Assembly (NCBI RefSeq): GCF_018449475.1
Contig: NZ_JAHCQH010000015.1
Coordinates: 682,001 to 746,000, forward strand
Source of the DNA: Ancylobacter radicis
GTDB taxonomy: Bacteria > Pseudomonadota > Alphaproteobacteria > Rhizobiales > Xanthobacteraceae
Direction of reading: 5' to 3'
Length of the DNA stretch: 64,000 nucleotides
Numbering within the stretch: position 1 is the stretch's first letter; every line of letters begins with the position of its first letter. The notes below the pieces were generated by a model. The model was not told where the DNA came from and searched no databases. It saw only the letters and a list, made by a program, of their open reading frames with translations. Shown piece by piece: positions 34,936 to 43,743 of this stretch. A program made the translations under genes and the position numbers.

Positions 34936-35678
34936 TGAGCGTTATTGGGTTCTCGACAGGCGCAATCGCCTTGGATGACTTTGAAACTGCATTGAGGCTA
35001 TTAGCCCCCACGCGTGCGAACGCCGTTGAACTCTCGGCTTTAAGAGCCGCAGAACTTCCCGCGCTTCTTGCCGCCCTTCCGCTTAAATTCTCGGAACTGC
35101 AGCGCCGATACAAGTACATAAGCTTTCACGCACCCACTAATTTTGATGATGAGCGCGGCCTGGTACAGCAGTTAAAAGTCATTGCTAACATGGGACTGAA
35201 CATAGTCGTCCATCCGGATACCATGCACGATTTCGCCGCCTGGCGGTTGTTGGGTGCGCGACTTTGCATTGAAAACATGGACTCTCGCAAACCAACCGGT
35301 AGAACCGCCGATGAACTGGCTCCGTTCTTTGACCTTTTGCCGGAAGCTCAGCTCTGTTTTGACGTAGCGCATGCCAGGCAGGTCGACTCGTCTATGACAG
35401 AAGCGGTGCGAATTTTACGCCGGTACGCGGGGCGCTTAGCCCAAGTTCATATCAGCGAGGTTAACAGCAAAGGTCGACACTTCACAATGTCCTTCGCTGC
35501 GAAGTTGGCATACGCGCCGTTCGCCGCGCAGCTGTCGCGAATTCCTGTCATCATCGAAGCAATGGTCAAACGAGATGAGATCGGCAGTGAGATCGTGGCG
35601 ACGGAGGGCATCCTGACCGCAGGCACCGAGAGGGCCTTAGGGGGGGGGGCGAGATCAGGCGGTATGGCCCTTGCGTAA
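34935..35678 (+). CDS. Xylose-isomerase-like TIM-barrel protein
   Basis: The 247-residue protein has the metal-binding pattern of the sugar phosphate isomerase/endonuclease IV superfamily: Glu32, His65 (SFHAP), His93 (VVHPD), Glu113 (CIENMD), Asp143 and His146 (CFDVAHARQ), His172 (QVHISEVN) and Glu209 (VIIEAM). It is probably a metal-dependent isomerase, epimerase or hydrolase. It overlaps the nucleotidyltransferase gene by one base. A run of ten G at 35640-35649 lies near the 3' end; losing two or gaining one G would replace the last 10 residues by a tail ending at 35863, so the true C terminus is uncertain. Confidence 0.8.
   Translation: MSVIGFSTGAIALDDFETALRLLAPTRANAVELSALRAAELPALLAALPLKFSELQRRYKYISFHAPTNFDDERGLVQQLKVIANMGLNIVVHPDTMHDFAAWRLLGARLCIENMDSRKPTGRTADELAPFFDLLPEAQLCFDVAHARQVDSSMTEAVRILRRYAGRLAQVHISEVNSKGRHFTMSFAAKLAYAPFAAQLSRIPVIIEAMVKRDEIGSEIVATEGILTAGTERALGGGARSGGMALA
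35640..35649 (+). repeat. Homopolymeric G10 tract in coding sequence
   Basis: Ten consecutive G lie within codons 236-239 of the TIM-barrel gene. Such tracts slip during replication and can switch reading frame. In one other frame the coding sequence stays open for 70 more codons to a stop at 35861-35863, with composition like the rest of the gene. Confidence 0.8.
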
Positions 35679-35877
35679 CACAAGCCTCCCAAGCCCTATC
35701 AGCATTTATAAATGAGGTCCGAAAGCAACGTCCGCTTTTCGTGATTTACAGAAATCATGCAAATGACCGAGATGGGGTCGCACGCGAACATAATGAGCAA
35801 AGCGCCCGAGCGGCAGCAACGGCCCCCCACCCCTTCCCCTCCGCCTCACGACCGCTTATCTAAAACGCGATCCATTC

Positions 35878-35907
35878 CCGTCGCCCCGGCCTTGAACCGG
35901 GGTTGGC
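35878..35907. repeat. REP-like half element upstream of nifU
   Basis: CCCCGG-CCTTGAA-CCGGGG forms a hairpin whose sequence resembles half of the palindromic elements near 54 kb (CCCCGGGCTTGACCCGGGG). It ends about 20 bases before the start of the NifU-like gene, at the junction between the low-GC insert and the core cluster. Confidence 0.55.
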
Positions 35908-35921
35908 AAGGAGCGCCAGAC

Positions 35922-36476
35922 ATGTTCATCCAGACCGAAGCCACGCCCAATCCTGCCACGCTGAAATTCCTGCCCGGCCGTTCCGTGCTCGGGGCCGGGA
36001 CGTTCGAGGCGCGCGATGCCGGGGAGGCGGCGCGTTCGCCGCTCGCCGCCCGGCTGTTCGAGGTGCCGGGCGTCACCGGCGTGTTCTTCGGCTCGGATTT
36101 CGTCACCGTGACCAAGGAACAGGGCGAGTGGGCGCATCTCAAGCCCGCCATCCTCGGCGCCATCATGGAGCATTTCGTCTCCGGCCAGGCGCTGCTGCCC
36201 GAGGACCATCAGCATGTCGCCGATGACGCCTTCTTCGAGGCCAAGGACGCCGGAATCGTCGACACGATCCGCGAGCTGATCGACACAAGGGTGCGCCCAG
36301 CGGTGGCCAATGATGGCGGCGACATCACCTTCCGCGGCTATAAGGACGGGATCGTTTTTCTGGCGATGAAGGGCTCCTGCGCCGGCTGCCCCTCCTCCAC
36401 CGCGACGCTGAAGAACGGCATCGAGAACCTGCTGCGCCATTTCGTGCCGGATGTGGTCGAGGTGCGACCGGTCTGA
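35922..36476 (+). CDS. NifU family Fe-S scaffold protein
   Basis: The 184-residue protein has an N-terminal Nfu/NifU-N domain (MFIQTEATPNPATLKFLPG) and a C-terminal NifU-type domain with DTRVRPAVANDGGDI and the cluster-binding CxxC in KGSCAGCPSST. It is a house-keeping iron-sulfur carrier of the Nfu type, not a nitrogen-fixation gene. The ATG at 35922 has AAGGAG upstream and matches relatives; an upstream in-frame extension is unlikely. It opens the conserved core run that continues with tsaB and rimI. Confidence 0.94.
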   Translation: MFIQTEATPNPATLKFLPGRSVLGAGTFEARDAGEAARSPLAARLFEVPGVTGVFFGSDFVTVTKEQGEWAHLKPAILGAIMEHFVSGQALLPEDHQHVADDAFFEAKDAGIVDTIRELIDTRVRPAVANDGGDITFRGYKDGIVFLAMKGSCAGCPSSTATLKNGIENLLRHFVPDVVEVRPV

Positions 36477-36654
36477 TCGGCCGGGCGCGCCCGTTTCGGT
36501 GTTTTTATACCTCCAGATGGCGGCCGGGCCGGCCACACTGGCCTCATCGTCCGCCTGACTGCACTGACCGGCCGGCGGTTCCGGCGGCCCGGCGCGCGCT
36601 CTTTTCATCCGGCGCCGGCCATGCGCATGGTGGGGGTCCGGTGAAGGATGTTCC

Positions 36655-37338
36655 ATGCTGATTCTGGCCCTCGATACCGCCCTTGAGGCCTGTTCCGTCG
36701 CGCTGCACGACACGCTGACCGACCGCACGCTCGCCAGCGACAGCCGCGACATGGCGCGCGGCCATGCCGAGGCGCTGGTGCCGATGGTCGAGGAGGTGAT
36801 GCGCGCGAGCGGGCTAAGCTTCGGGGATATCGAGCTTTTCGCCGTCACCGTGGGGCCGGGCAGCTTCACCGGGCTGCGGGTCGGGCTGTCCGCCGCGCGC
36901 GGTTTCGGCCTCGCCACCGGGCGGCCGGTGATCGGCGTCACGACGCTGGCGACGCTCGCCGCGCCGCTGCTGGCGGAGGACGATTCCATCCCCGTCGCCG
37001 CCGCCATCGACGCCCGGCACGGCAATGTCTACCTGCAGATGATCGGCGCCTCCGGGCGCATTCTGGTGGGCGCGCGGGCGATGGCGGTCAAGGATGCTGC
37101 ACGCGTTGTCGCCATCGGCCCCGTCCGCCTCGTAGGCTCCGGCGCCCCCCTCCTCACCGAGGTCTGGCCGCCCGGCGAGCGCCCGCCCTTGGAGGTATAT
37201 AAATACTCCACGCCGGACCCTGTCTGGCTGGCGCGGCTCGCCAGCGTGGCCGATCCGACCCGCTCGGAGCCGCGCCCGCTCTATCTGCGGGACGCCGACG
37301 CCAAGCCGCAGACGGCCGGCCGCATCGCCCGGCGATGA
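36655..37338 (+). CDS. tsaB: tRNA t6A biosynthesis protein TsaB
   Basis: The 227-residue ASKHA-fold protein has the N-terminal LILALDTALEACSVAL and the VGPGSFTGLRVGLSAARGF signature. TsaB binds TsaD and TsaE to form threonylcarbamoyladenosine on tRNAs that read ANN codons. The length is normal. Its last codon overlaps rimI by four bases, a common bacterial arrangement. The 178-base gap upstream holds a probable promoter but no clear elements. Confidence 0.93.
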   Translation: MLILALDTALEACSVALHDTLTDRTLASDSRDMARGHAEALVPMVEEVMRASGLSFGDIELFAVTVGPGSFTGLRVGLSAARGFGLATGRPVIGVTTLATLAAPLLAEDDSIPVAAAIDARHGNVYLQMIGASGRILVGARAMAVKDAARVVAIGPVRLVGSGAPLLTEVWPPGERPPLEVYKYSTPDPVWLARLASVADPTRSEPRPLYLRDADAKPQTAGRIARR

Positions 37339-37832
37339 CGCGCAAGTTATTGGAAAGGCTCGGCTTTGGCCGACAGAATCCGACGCTGCGCGCCGCCCGG
37401 CCGGACGACGCGCCGGCGCTGGCGCAGCTTCACGCGGCCGCTTTCCGCATCGGCTGGGGCGCGGACGAGTTCGAGCGACTGCTGACCAACCGGCTCACCC
37501 GCGCCCTCGTCGCGACCGACCGGCCGGGAGGTGCCATTGTAGGGTTCGTGTTGTTAAGTGGCGTGAATCCGGAAATCGAGATTTTATCCATCGCGGTATT
37601 AAAACACCGGCGCGGCGCCGGCATCGGCCGCCTTCTGATCGACACCGCCTTCGGCGCGCTGGCGGCGGAGGGCTTCACCACGGTGTTTCTGGAGGTGGAA
37701 GAGGGCAATGCGGCGGCGATCAAGCTCTATCAGCGCAGCGGTTTCCACGAGATCGGCAGGCGCCAGGGCTATTATCGCGACGCCGCCGGCGAGCCCCGCG
37801 CGGCCCTGATGATGCGCCGGGATATCGCCTGA
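37335..37832 (+). CDS. rimI: Ribosomal protein N-acetyltransferase RimI
   Basis: The 165-residue GNAT protein has the acetyl-CoA-binding motif A in ILSIAVLKHRRGAGIGRLLI and a C-terminal YQRSGFHEIGRRQGYY segment typical of RimI. The enzyme acetylates the N-terminal alanine of ribosomal protein S18, and many GNAT relatives have wider specificity. It overlaps tsaB, supporting the assignment. An 18-residue N-terminal extension precedes the GNAT core. Confidence 0.9.
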   Translation: MTRKLLERLGFGRQNPTLRAARPDDAPALAQLHAAAFRIGWGADEFERLLTNRLTRALVATDRPGGAIVGFVLLSGVNPEIEILSIAVLKHRRGAGIGRLLIDTAFGALAAEGFTTVFLEVEEGNAAAIKLYQRSGFHEIGRRQGYYRDAAGEPRAALMMRRDIA

Positions 37833-37906
37833 ACCGTTCCCACGAAACGATTGCCCTTTGCCACCGCCATGCGCCATAACGCGTCAACGACGGAGACCAG
37901 CCGTAG

Positions 37907-38332
37907 ATGAACGACAAGCCGACCGCCATCGAGGAAGCCTGCATCACGCGGGGTCTGCGCATGACGGACCAGCGGCGGGTCATCGCCCGCATCATCGCCG
38001 ACGCGCAGGACCATCCCGACGTGGAGGAACTGCACCGACGCGCTGTCGCGATCGACGATCGCATCTCCATTTCAACCGTCTACCGGACCGTCAAGCTGTT
38101 CGAGGATTCCGGTATCATCGAACGCCACGACTTCCGCGACGGCCGCTCGCGCTATGAGCCGGTGCCCGATGAGCACCATGACCACCTGATCGACCTGCGT
38201 TCGGGCCATGTGGTGGAGTTCCGCTCGGAGGAAATCGAGCGGCTGCAGGAAGAAATCGCCCGCCAGCTCGGCTACCGTCTGGTCGGCCATCGCCTGGAAC
38301 TCTACGGCGTGCCGCTCGACAAGAAGAGCTGA
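37907..38332 (+). CDS. Fur/Mur family metal-responsive repressor
   Basis: The 141-residue Fur-family regulator has a winged helix (RMTDQRRVIARII, ISISTVYRTVKLFEDSGII) and a metal site in DEHHDHLIDL with a following His in GHVVEF. The CxxC structural-zinc pairs of classical Fur are missing, as in the manganese regulator Mur of Hyphomicrobiales, so Mn-dependent repression of mntH or sitABCD is likely. It could equally be annotated fur. It follows rimI after 74 bases and precedes plsC. Confidence 0.92.
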   Translation: MNDKPTAIEEACITRGLRMTDQRRVIARIIADAQDHPDVEELHRRAVAIDDRISISTVYRTVKLFEDSGIIERHDFRDGRSRYEPVPDEHHDHLIDLRSGHVVEFRSEEIERLQEEIARQLGYRLVGHRLELYGVPLDKKS

Positions 38333-38341
38333 GCGGGCCCC

Positions 38342-39112
38342 ATGCGCGCCTGGCTGGTGCTGGTGCCTGTGGTGCTGGTGACGCTCATCGGCCTGCCGCT
38401 GCAGTGGCTCTCCCTCGCCTTCCGCCTCCCCACAAGCCGCACTATCCCTTTGATATATCATCGAATTTTGTTGGCGCTGATCGGCGTGCGGGTCACAGTG
38501 AAAGGCTCCGTGTCGCGCCAGCGGCCGCTGCTGGTGGTCTCCAACCATGTCTCCTGGCTCGACATCATGGTGCTCGGCGCGCAGATGCCGCTCTGCTTCG
38601 TGGCCAAGAGCGAGGTGGGTCGCTGGCCGGGCATTGGCCTGCTCGCCCGGCTTCAGCGCACCATCTTCGTCGACCGATCTTCACGCACGGCCACCGCACG
38701 GGTCGCCGGCGAGATGGCCGAGCGGATGAAGAGTGGCGATCCTGTCGTGCTATTCGCCGAGGGGACGTCGAGCGATGGTAATCGAGTGCTGCCTTTCCGC
38801 TCGGCGCTGATCGGCGCGGCCCGGCAGGCGATGGGGGGCGGCGCAGACGCCGCAACCATCCAGCCGCTCGCCATCGCCTATGTCGGGCAGGCGGGCATCC
38901 CGCTCGGCCGGCCCCGCCGGCCCCTCACCGCCTGGTATGGTGATATGGATTTGGTGCCGCATTTGATGGAGGTGCTGCGTCGCGGCGCCATTGATGTCGA
39001 ACTCCATTTCGGCCCGCCGCTCGATGGTGCGAACCGCAAGGCAGCGACGGTGCAGGCGGAAGCCTCTGCCCGCCGCATGCTGGCCCAGGCCCTCACCGGC
39101 CGCGCGCGCTGA
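38342..39112 (+). CDS. plsC: 1-acyl-sn-glycerol-3-phosphate acyltransferase
   Basis: The 256-residue membrane enzyme acylates lysophosphatidic acid to phosphatidic acid. An N-terminal transmembrane helix precedes the HX4D catalytic motif in SNHVSWLDI. The second conserved block is FAEGTSSDGNRVLPFRSAL. It follows the Fur-family gene after nine bases, so it is cotranscribed. In some relatives this paralogue makes ornithine lipids (OlsA), so lipid specificity is open. Confidence 0.9.
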   Translation: MRAWLVLVPVVLVTLIGLPLQWLSLAFRLPTSRTIPLIYHRILLALIGVRVTVKGSVSRQRPLLVVSNHVSWLDIMVLGAQMPLCFVAKSEVGRWPGIGLLARLQRTIFVDRSSRTATARVAGEMAERMKSGDPVVLFAEGTSSDGNRVLPFRSALIGAARQAMGGGADAATIQPLAIAYVGQAGIPLGRPRRPLTAWYGDMDLVPHLMEVLRRGAIDVELHFGPPLDGANRKAATVQAEASARRMLAQALTGRAR

Positions 39113-39360
39113 GGCGCAACAGGAGTCGTGAAAATCCTCATCGGCGCCCGATGCCGGCCGCCTGCGCATTTCCTTTTCGAGGGAATCCCGTTACACAAGG
39201 GGTAGGGCGTTCTTTGTGGAGACATAGGCGATCTCGACCTCGGTGCGAGTGGCGATTTGCGGGAGCGCCTTTTCAGGGGCGCGCCTGCCGCGTGCCCGGA
39301 GCTTCAACGGGATGACCGCAGGCGCCCGACGGGCGGCGCGGGCCGGGTCGATCAACACGC
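39113..39360. other. Intergenic region upstream of miaB
   Basis: This 248-base gap between plsC and miaB has no gene. It probably holds the promoter of the miaB-phoH-ybeY run. A TACACAAGGGGTAGGG stretch at about 39192-39207 is the least GC-rich part. I see no dyad or riboswitch that I can name. Confidence 0.35.
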
Positions 39361-40785
39361 ATGAGTGAGCCGCGCAAACTTTACGTCCGCTCCTTTGGTT
39401 GCCAGATGAACGTCTATGACGCCCAGCGCATGACGGACACGCTCGCCAAGGAAGGTTATGTCGAGACCGACACGCCGGACGACGCCGATCTGGTGATTCT
39501 CAACACCTGCCATATCCGCGAGAAGGCCGCCGAGAAGGTCTATTCCGAGCTCGGCCGGCTGCGCAAAGGGCAGGAAGAGTCCGGGCGCCGCTCCATGATT
39601 GCTGTCACCGGCTGCGTTGCGCAGGCCGAGGGCGCGGAGATCGTCAAGCGTGCCCGCGCGGTCGATCTGGTGATCGGCCCGCAGAGCTATCACAAGCTAC
39701 CCGAACTGATCGCACAGGCCGAGGCGCGCGGCAGCAACCGCCGCGCCGGCATCGTCGAAACCGAGTTCCCGGTCGAGGACAAGTTCGACTTCCTGCCCCC
39801 GCCGACCCGCGCCGCCATCGCCAAGCGCGGCCCGACCGCCTTCGTGACCGTGCAGGAGGGTTGCGACAAGTTCTGCACCTTCTGCGTCGTGCCCTATACG
39901 CGCGGCGCCGAAGTCTCGCGCCCGCTGTCCAAAATCCTCGACGAAGTGATCCGCCTTGCCGATGGCGGGGTGCGCGAGATCACTCTCATCGGCCAGAACG
40001 TCAATGCCTATCACGGCCCGGATGCCACCGGCCAGCCGGTGGGCCTCCCGGAACTCGTGCGCCGCATCGCCGAAGTGCCGGGCATCGCCCGCGTGCGCTA
40101 CACGACCAGCCACCCGCGCGACATGGACGAGGAGCTGATCGCCGCCCATCGCGACATGCCCGCGCTCATGCCCTATCTGCACCTGCCGGTTCAGTCGGGC
40201 TCGAACCGCATTCTCGCGGCGATGAACCGCAAGCATGACCGCGAGCTGTTCTTCGAGATCGTGGCCAAGGTACGCGCCGCGCGGCCGGACATCGCGTTCT
40301 CCTCGGATTTCATCGTCGGGTTTCCCGGTGAGACCGACGAGGATTTCGCCGACACGATGGATCTCGTGGAAAAGGTCGGCTTCGCCAGCGCCTTCTCGTT
40401 CAAGTACTCGTCGCGGCCGGGCACGCCGGCAGCGGGTCTGGGCGAGCAGGTGCCGGAAGACGTGAAGTCGCAGCGAATCTACGCGCTCCAGGCATTGCTC
40501 GACCGCCAGAAGGCCGCCTTCGACGCGGCCTGCCGCGGGCGCCGCTTCGACATCCTGCTGGAAAAAGTGGGTCGCTTTCCGGGTCAACTTATCGGCCGCT
40601 CGCCCTATCTCCAGTCGGTGGTGGTCGAGGCCCCGGCCGAGGCTATCGGCACGCTGGCCAGCGTCATCGTGCGGGATGTGAGCACCAAGAGTCTTTCCGG
40701 TGAGATCCTCGGCGGGGAATTCTTCGCCACGGAAGCCGGGATGGAAACGCGTATCCGAGGACAGAGCGAGAAGGTGGAGGCGTGA
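39361..40785 (+). CDS. miaB: tRNA-2-methylthio-N6-dimethylallyladenosine synthase
   Basis: The 474-residue radical-SAM methylthiotransferase modifies A37 of tRNAs. The N-terminal UPF0004 domain has the three auxiliary-cluster cysteines in [18 protein letters not shown] and [10 protein letters not shown]. The radical-SAM cluster is in [21 protein letters not shown] domain forms the C terminus. The stop overlaps the GTG start of phoH, so the two are coupled. Confidence 0.96.
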   Translation: MSEPRKLYVRSFGCQMNVYDAQRMTDTLAKEGYVETDTPDDADLVILNTCHIREKAAEKVYSELGRLRKGQEESGRRSMIAVTGCVAQAEGAEIVKRARAVDLVIGPQSYHKLPELIAQAEARGSNRRAGIVETEFPVEDKFDFLPPPTRAAIAKRGPTAFVTVQEGCDKFCTFCVVPYTRGAEVSRPLSKILDEVIRLADGGVREITLIGQNVNAYHGPDATGQPVGLPELVRRIAEVPGIARVRYTTSHPRDMDEELIAAHRDMPALMPYLHLPVQSGSNRILAAMNRKHDRELFFEIVAKVRAARPDIAFSSDFIVGFPGETDEDFADTMDLVEKVGFASAFSFKYSSRPGTPAAGLGEQVPEDVKSQRIYALQALLDRQKAAFDAACRGRRFDILLEKVGRFPGQLIGRSPYLQSVVVEAPAEAIGTLASVIVRDVSTKSLSGEILGGEFFATEAGMETRIRGQSEKVEA

Positions 40786-41951
40786 GCGTGCGTCGACCGG
40801 GTTCCTATCCTGACCGTGCCTTGGTTCCCGCCCGCGGCAATGCGGGCGCAACGACGCCGCCGAAACCGAACCGTGTCGAGGCCCGCTGGACAGAAACACG
40901 GGACGATGCGACCGGGCAGATCGTGCTGGCTTTCGACGACAACCGGCTGGCGAGCCTGCTGTTTGGCCATTACGGCCAGAACCTTGCCCTGATCGAGCGG
41001 CGGCTGGAAATCGTCGCCGAGCAGCGGGGCAACCACGTCACGCTGGAAGGCCCGCGCGACGTCTGCGACCAGGCCCGCCATGTGCTGGAAACGCTGTATG
41101 CCCGGCTGAAGAAGGGTGGCGAGATTGCTCCCGGCGATGTCGAGGGCGTGCTGCGCGAGGCCGCCTCGCAGGGCGTGCTGTTCGAGTTCGATCCCGCCGC
41201 GCGGCGCCAGAGCTTCGACGAGATCCAGGTGCGCCGGCGCCCAGTGCGCGCACGTACGGCCGCGCAGGATGCCTATATCCGCGCGCTGAAGCGCCACACG
41301 CTGGTGTTCGGCGTTGGTCCGGCGGGCACCGGCAAGACCTGGCTGGCGGTCGCTCATGCGGTCCATCTGCTGGAGCGGCGAGTGGTCGACAAGCTCATTC
41401 TCTCGCGCCCCGCGGTGGAGGCGGGCGAGCGGCTCGGCTTCCTGCCCGGCGACATGAAGGAGAAGGTGGATCCATACCTCCGCCCGATCTACGACGCGCT
41501 GCACGACCTGATGGACCGCGCCTTTGTCGAGCGCGCGCTCATCTCCGGCGAGATCGAGATCGCCCCGCTCGCCTTCATGCGTGGGCGCACGCTGGCCAAT
41601 GCCTGCGTGATCCTCGACGAGGCCCAGAACACCACCTCGATGCAGATGAAGATGTTCCTCACCCGCCTCGGCGAGAACTCGCACATGATCGTGACCGGCG
41701 ATCCCAGCCAGATCGACCTGCCGCCCGGCCAGACCTCGGGCCTTGGCGAGGCGGTCGCGCTGCTGAAGAATGTCGAAGGCGTCGAGGTCTGCCATTTCGA
41801 AGCCGCCGACGTGGTGCGCCATGAACTGGTGGGCCGGATCGTCGCCGCCTATGATGGCAAGCTTGCCGCGCAGCGTGCCCGGGCAGAGACGCGCGCCAAC
41901 GTGCTCGCCGAAGGCACACCGACGGCGGAAGCCGAGGCCCCGCCGCGATGA
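40782..41951 (+). CDS. phoH: PhoH-like ATPase
   Basis: The 389-residue protein has an N-terminal KH-like RNA-binding region and a C-terminal PhoH P-loop ATPase domain. Walker A is [13 protein letters not shown], Walker B is [10 protein letters not shown], and [20 protein letters not shown] is the family hallmark. It works with YbeY in ribosome and RNA quality control. The GTG start at 40782 has GGTGGAGG upstream and overlaps miaB; ybeY overlaps its end. Confidence 0.95.
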   Translation: MSVRRPGSYPDRALVPARGNAGATTPPKPNRVEARWTETRDDATGQIVLAFDDNRLASLLFGHYGQNLALIERRLEIVAEQRGNHVTLEGPRDVCDQARHVLETLYARLKKGGEIAPGDVEGVLREAASQGVLFEFDPAARRQSFDEIQVRRRPVRARTAAQDAYIRALKRHTLVFGVGPAGTGKTWLAVAHAVHLLERRVVDKLILSRPAVEAGERLGFLPGDMKEKVDPYLRPIYDALHDLMDRAFVERALISGEIEIAPLAFMRGRTLANACVILDEAQNTTSMQMKMFLTRLGENSHMIVTGDPSQIDLPPGQTSGLGEAVALLKNVEGVEVCHFEAADVVRHELVGRIVAAYDGKLAAQRARAETRANVLAEGTPTAEAEAPPR

Positions 41952-42469
41952 GCGAGGAGCCATTCATAGAGGTCGATGTGCTCGTGGAGGCCGACGCGTG
42001 GTCGGCCCACCCGCTCGCAGCCGATCTCGTGGCCAGAGCGGTACGTGCCGCCTGCGCGGGCGTACTTGGTGCCTATGAACTCGACATCGAGAGCGGCGCC
42101 GAGATCGCGGTGAAGCTCACTGACGACGCCACGATCCAGGCGCTCAACCGCGACTGGCGGGGCAAGGACTACGCGACCAACGTGCTGTCCTTTCCCACAC
42201 CGGAAGTGGTACGCGCTGGCGGCGATCCCCATCTGGGCGATATCGCCATCGCTCTTGAGACGCTGACGCGCGAGGCGCAGGAGGAGGGCAAACCCTTCGC
42301 CGACCACCTCCAGCATCTTGCGGTCCATGGTACGCTGCATCTCCTCGGCTTCGATCATGAAGTCGCAGAGGAGGCCGAGGAGATGGAGGCGATGGAGCGT
42401 GACATCCTTGCCGAACTCGGCGTACCCGATCCCTATGCCGACACCGAACCCGTTCAACAGCTGCATTGA
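41948..42469 (+). CDS. ybeY: Endoribonuclease YbeY
   Basis: The 173-residue zinc enzyme for 16S rRNA 3' maturation and ribosome quality control has the HX3HX5H metal motif in VHGTLHLLGFDHE. The conserved Arg in NRDWRGKDYATNVLSFP lies upstream of it. It is coupled to phoH by an ATGA overlap and followed immediately by the CBS-domain gene, the usual phoH-ybeY-CBS-lnt order. Confidence 0.95.
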   Translation: MSEEPFIEVDVLVEADAWSAHPLAADLVARAVRAACAGVLGAYELDIESGAEIAVKLTDDATIQALNRDWRGKDYATNVLSFPTPEVVRAGGDPHLGDIAIALETLTREAQEEGKPFADHLQHLAVHGTLHLLGFDHEVAEEAEEMEAMERDILAELGVPDPYADTEPVQQLH

Positions 42470-42477
42470 AAAGGCCA

Positions 42478-43731
42478 ATGTCCGACCCTGTTTCCACCGC
42501 CGCCTCCTCCCCCTCGGGCAGCGAAGGCGCTGCCAACGGCCCAAGTAGCGGACCCAGTAGCGGCCCGAGCCAGAGTAGAAGCGCCGCTTCGGCCGGCGCG
42601 GGTGACCATCGCCCTGCCGACCCTCGCGGCGGCCTTTTCGATCGGCTGCGCCAACTGATTGGCGGCCGACGCTTCTCCGGTTCGCTGCGCACCGATCTCG
42701 CCGAGGCGCTCTCGGCCAATATCGACACCGCGGCCGACCTCACCGCTACCGAACGCTCGATGCTGAAGAGCGTGCTTGGCCTGCGCGAATTGCGCATTGG
42801 CGACCTCATGGTGCCAAGGGCCGACATCGTCGCGGTGCAGAAGGACATCACGCTCGGCGAATTGCTGACCGTCTTCGCCAATGCCGGCCATTCGCGGCTC
42901 GTGGTCTATGACGACACGCTCGATGACCCGGTCGGCATGGTCCATATCCGCGACCTCGTCGCCTATCTCACCCAACGCGCCATGACGCCGCGCAAGGATG
43001 GCGGCAAGGCGCTCGGCGGTGCGGCAAGGCGCAGCGACGGCATCCGGGAAGACGGAACCAGGGCCGAAACGGCCAAGCATGTCCCCGCCTTCAATCTGAA
43101 GGCGATCGACCTCGCGGCCTCGCTCAGTGCGGCGAAGCTGATCCGCCGGCTGCTCTTTGTGCCACCCTCCATGCCCTCCATCGAGTTGCTGGCCAGCATG
43201 CAGGCGAGCCGCATCCATCTCGCCCTTGTCATCGACGAGTATGGCGGCACAGACGGCATCGTCTCGATGGAAGATCTGGTCGAGGTGATCGTCGGCGACA
43301 TTGAGGACGAGCATGACGACGATGACGGCCCGCTGATCCTGCGCCAGGCGGATGGCAGCTTCATCGCGGATGCCCGTGCGGGCCTCGAGGAAGTGGCGGA
43401 ATTGGTGGATCCGGCCTTCGCTCTTGGCGAGGAGGCCGAAGAGGTCGACACGCTGGGCGGCCTTCTGGTTACGCTTGCCGGGCGTGTGCCGGTGCGCGGC
43501 GAGATCGTGCCGGGGCCGGGCAATTTCGAGATCGAGGTGCTCGATGCCGACCCTCGCCGCGTCAAGCGGCTGAGGCTCAGCCCGAGCGGAACGGGCACAA
43601 ATAAGGCGGCGCATGCGCTTCGTGTCGCCGGCCGGGAGGAGCGATCGTCCTCCACCAGCCTTCCGCCGCCGGCTGAACAGGGCGGAGGGCCGCGTCCCGG
43701 CTCCCAACAGGACCCGGATGCGGCGGCGTAA
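42478..43731 (+). CDS. CBS-domain protein, CorC/TlyC (hemolysin C) family
   Basis: The 417-residue cytosolic protein has a Ser/Pro/Gly-rich N terminus with GPSSGPSSGPS repeats, two CBS domains (LMVPRADIVAVQ; HLALVIDEYGGTDGIVSMEDL) and a C-terminal CorC_HlyC domain (EEVDTLGGLLVTLAGRVPVRGE). Although often labelled hemolysin, the family is linked to magnesium/cobalt homeostasis. A roughly 55-residue low-complexity stretch interrupts the CBS pair (about residues 175-205). An in-frame TTG at 42466 could start it four codons earlier; the ATG with AAAAGG is preferred. Confidence 0.9.
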   Translation: MSDPVSTAASSPSGSEGAANGPSSGPSSGPSQSRSAASAGAGDHRPADPRGGLFDRLRQLIGGRRFSGSLRTDLAEALSANIDTAADLTATERSMLKSVLGLRELRIGDLMVPRADIVAVQKDITLGELLTVFANAGHSRLVVYDDTLDDPVGMVHIRDLVAYLTQRAMTPRKDGGKALGGAARRSDGIREDGTRAETAKHVPAFNLKAIDLAASLSAAKLIRRLLFVPPSMPSIELLASMQASRIHLALVIDEYGGTDGIVSMEDLVEVIVGDIEDEHDDDDGPLILRQADGSFIADARAGLEEVAELVDPAFALGEEAEEVDTLGGLLVTLAGRVPVRGEIVPGPGNFEIEVLDADPRRVKRLRLSPSGTGTNKAAHALRVAGREERSSSTSLPPPAEQGGGPRPGSQQDPDAAA

Positions 43732-43743
43732 GAGAGCCTCGCA

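Noticed and set aside
35922-36476. NifU-like gene as evidence of nitrogen fixation
   Set aside because: The architecture is the house-keeping Nfu type beside tsaB and rimI; no nif genes occur.
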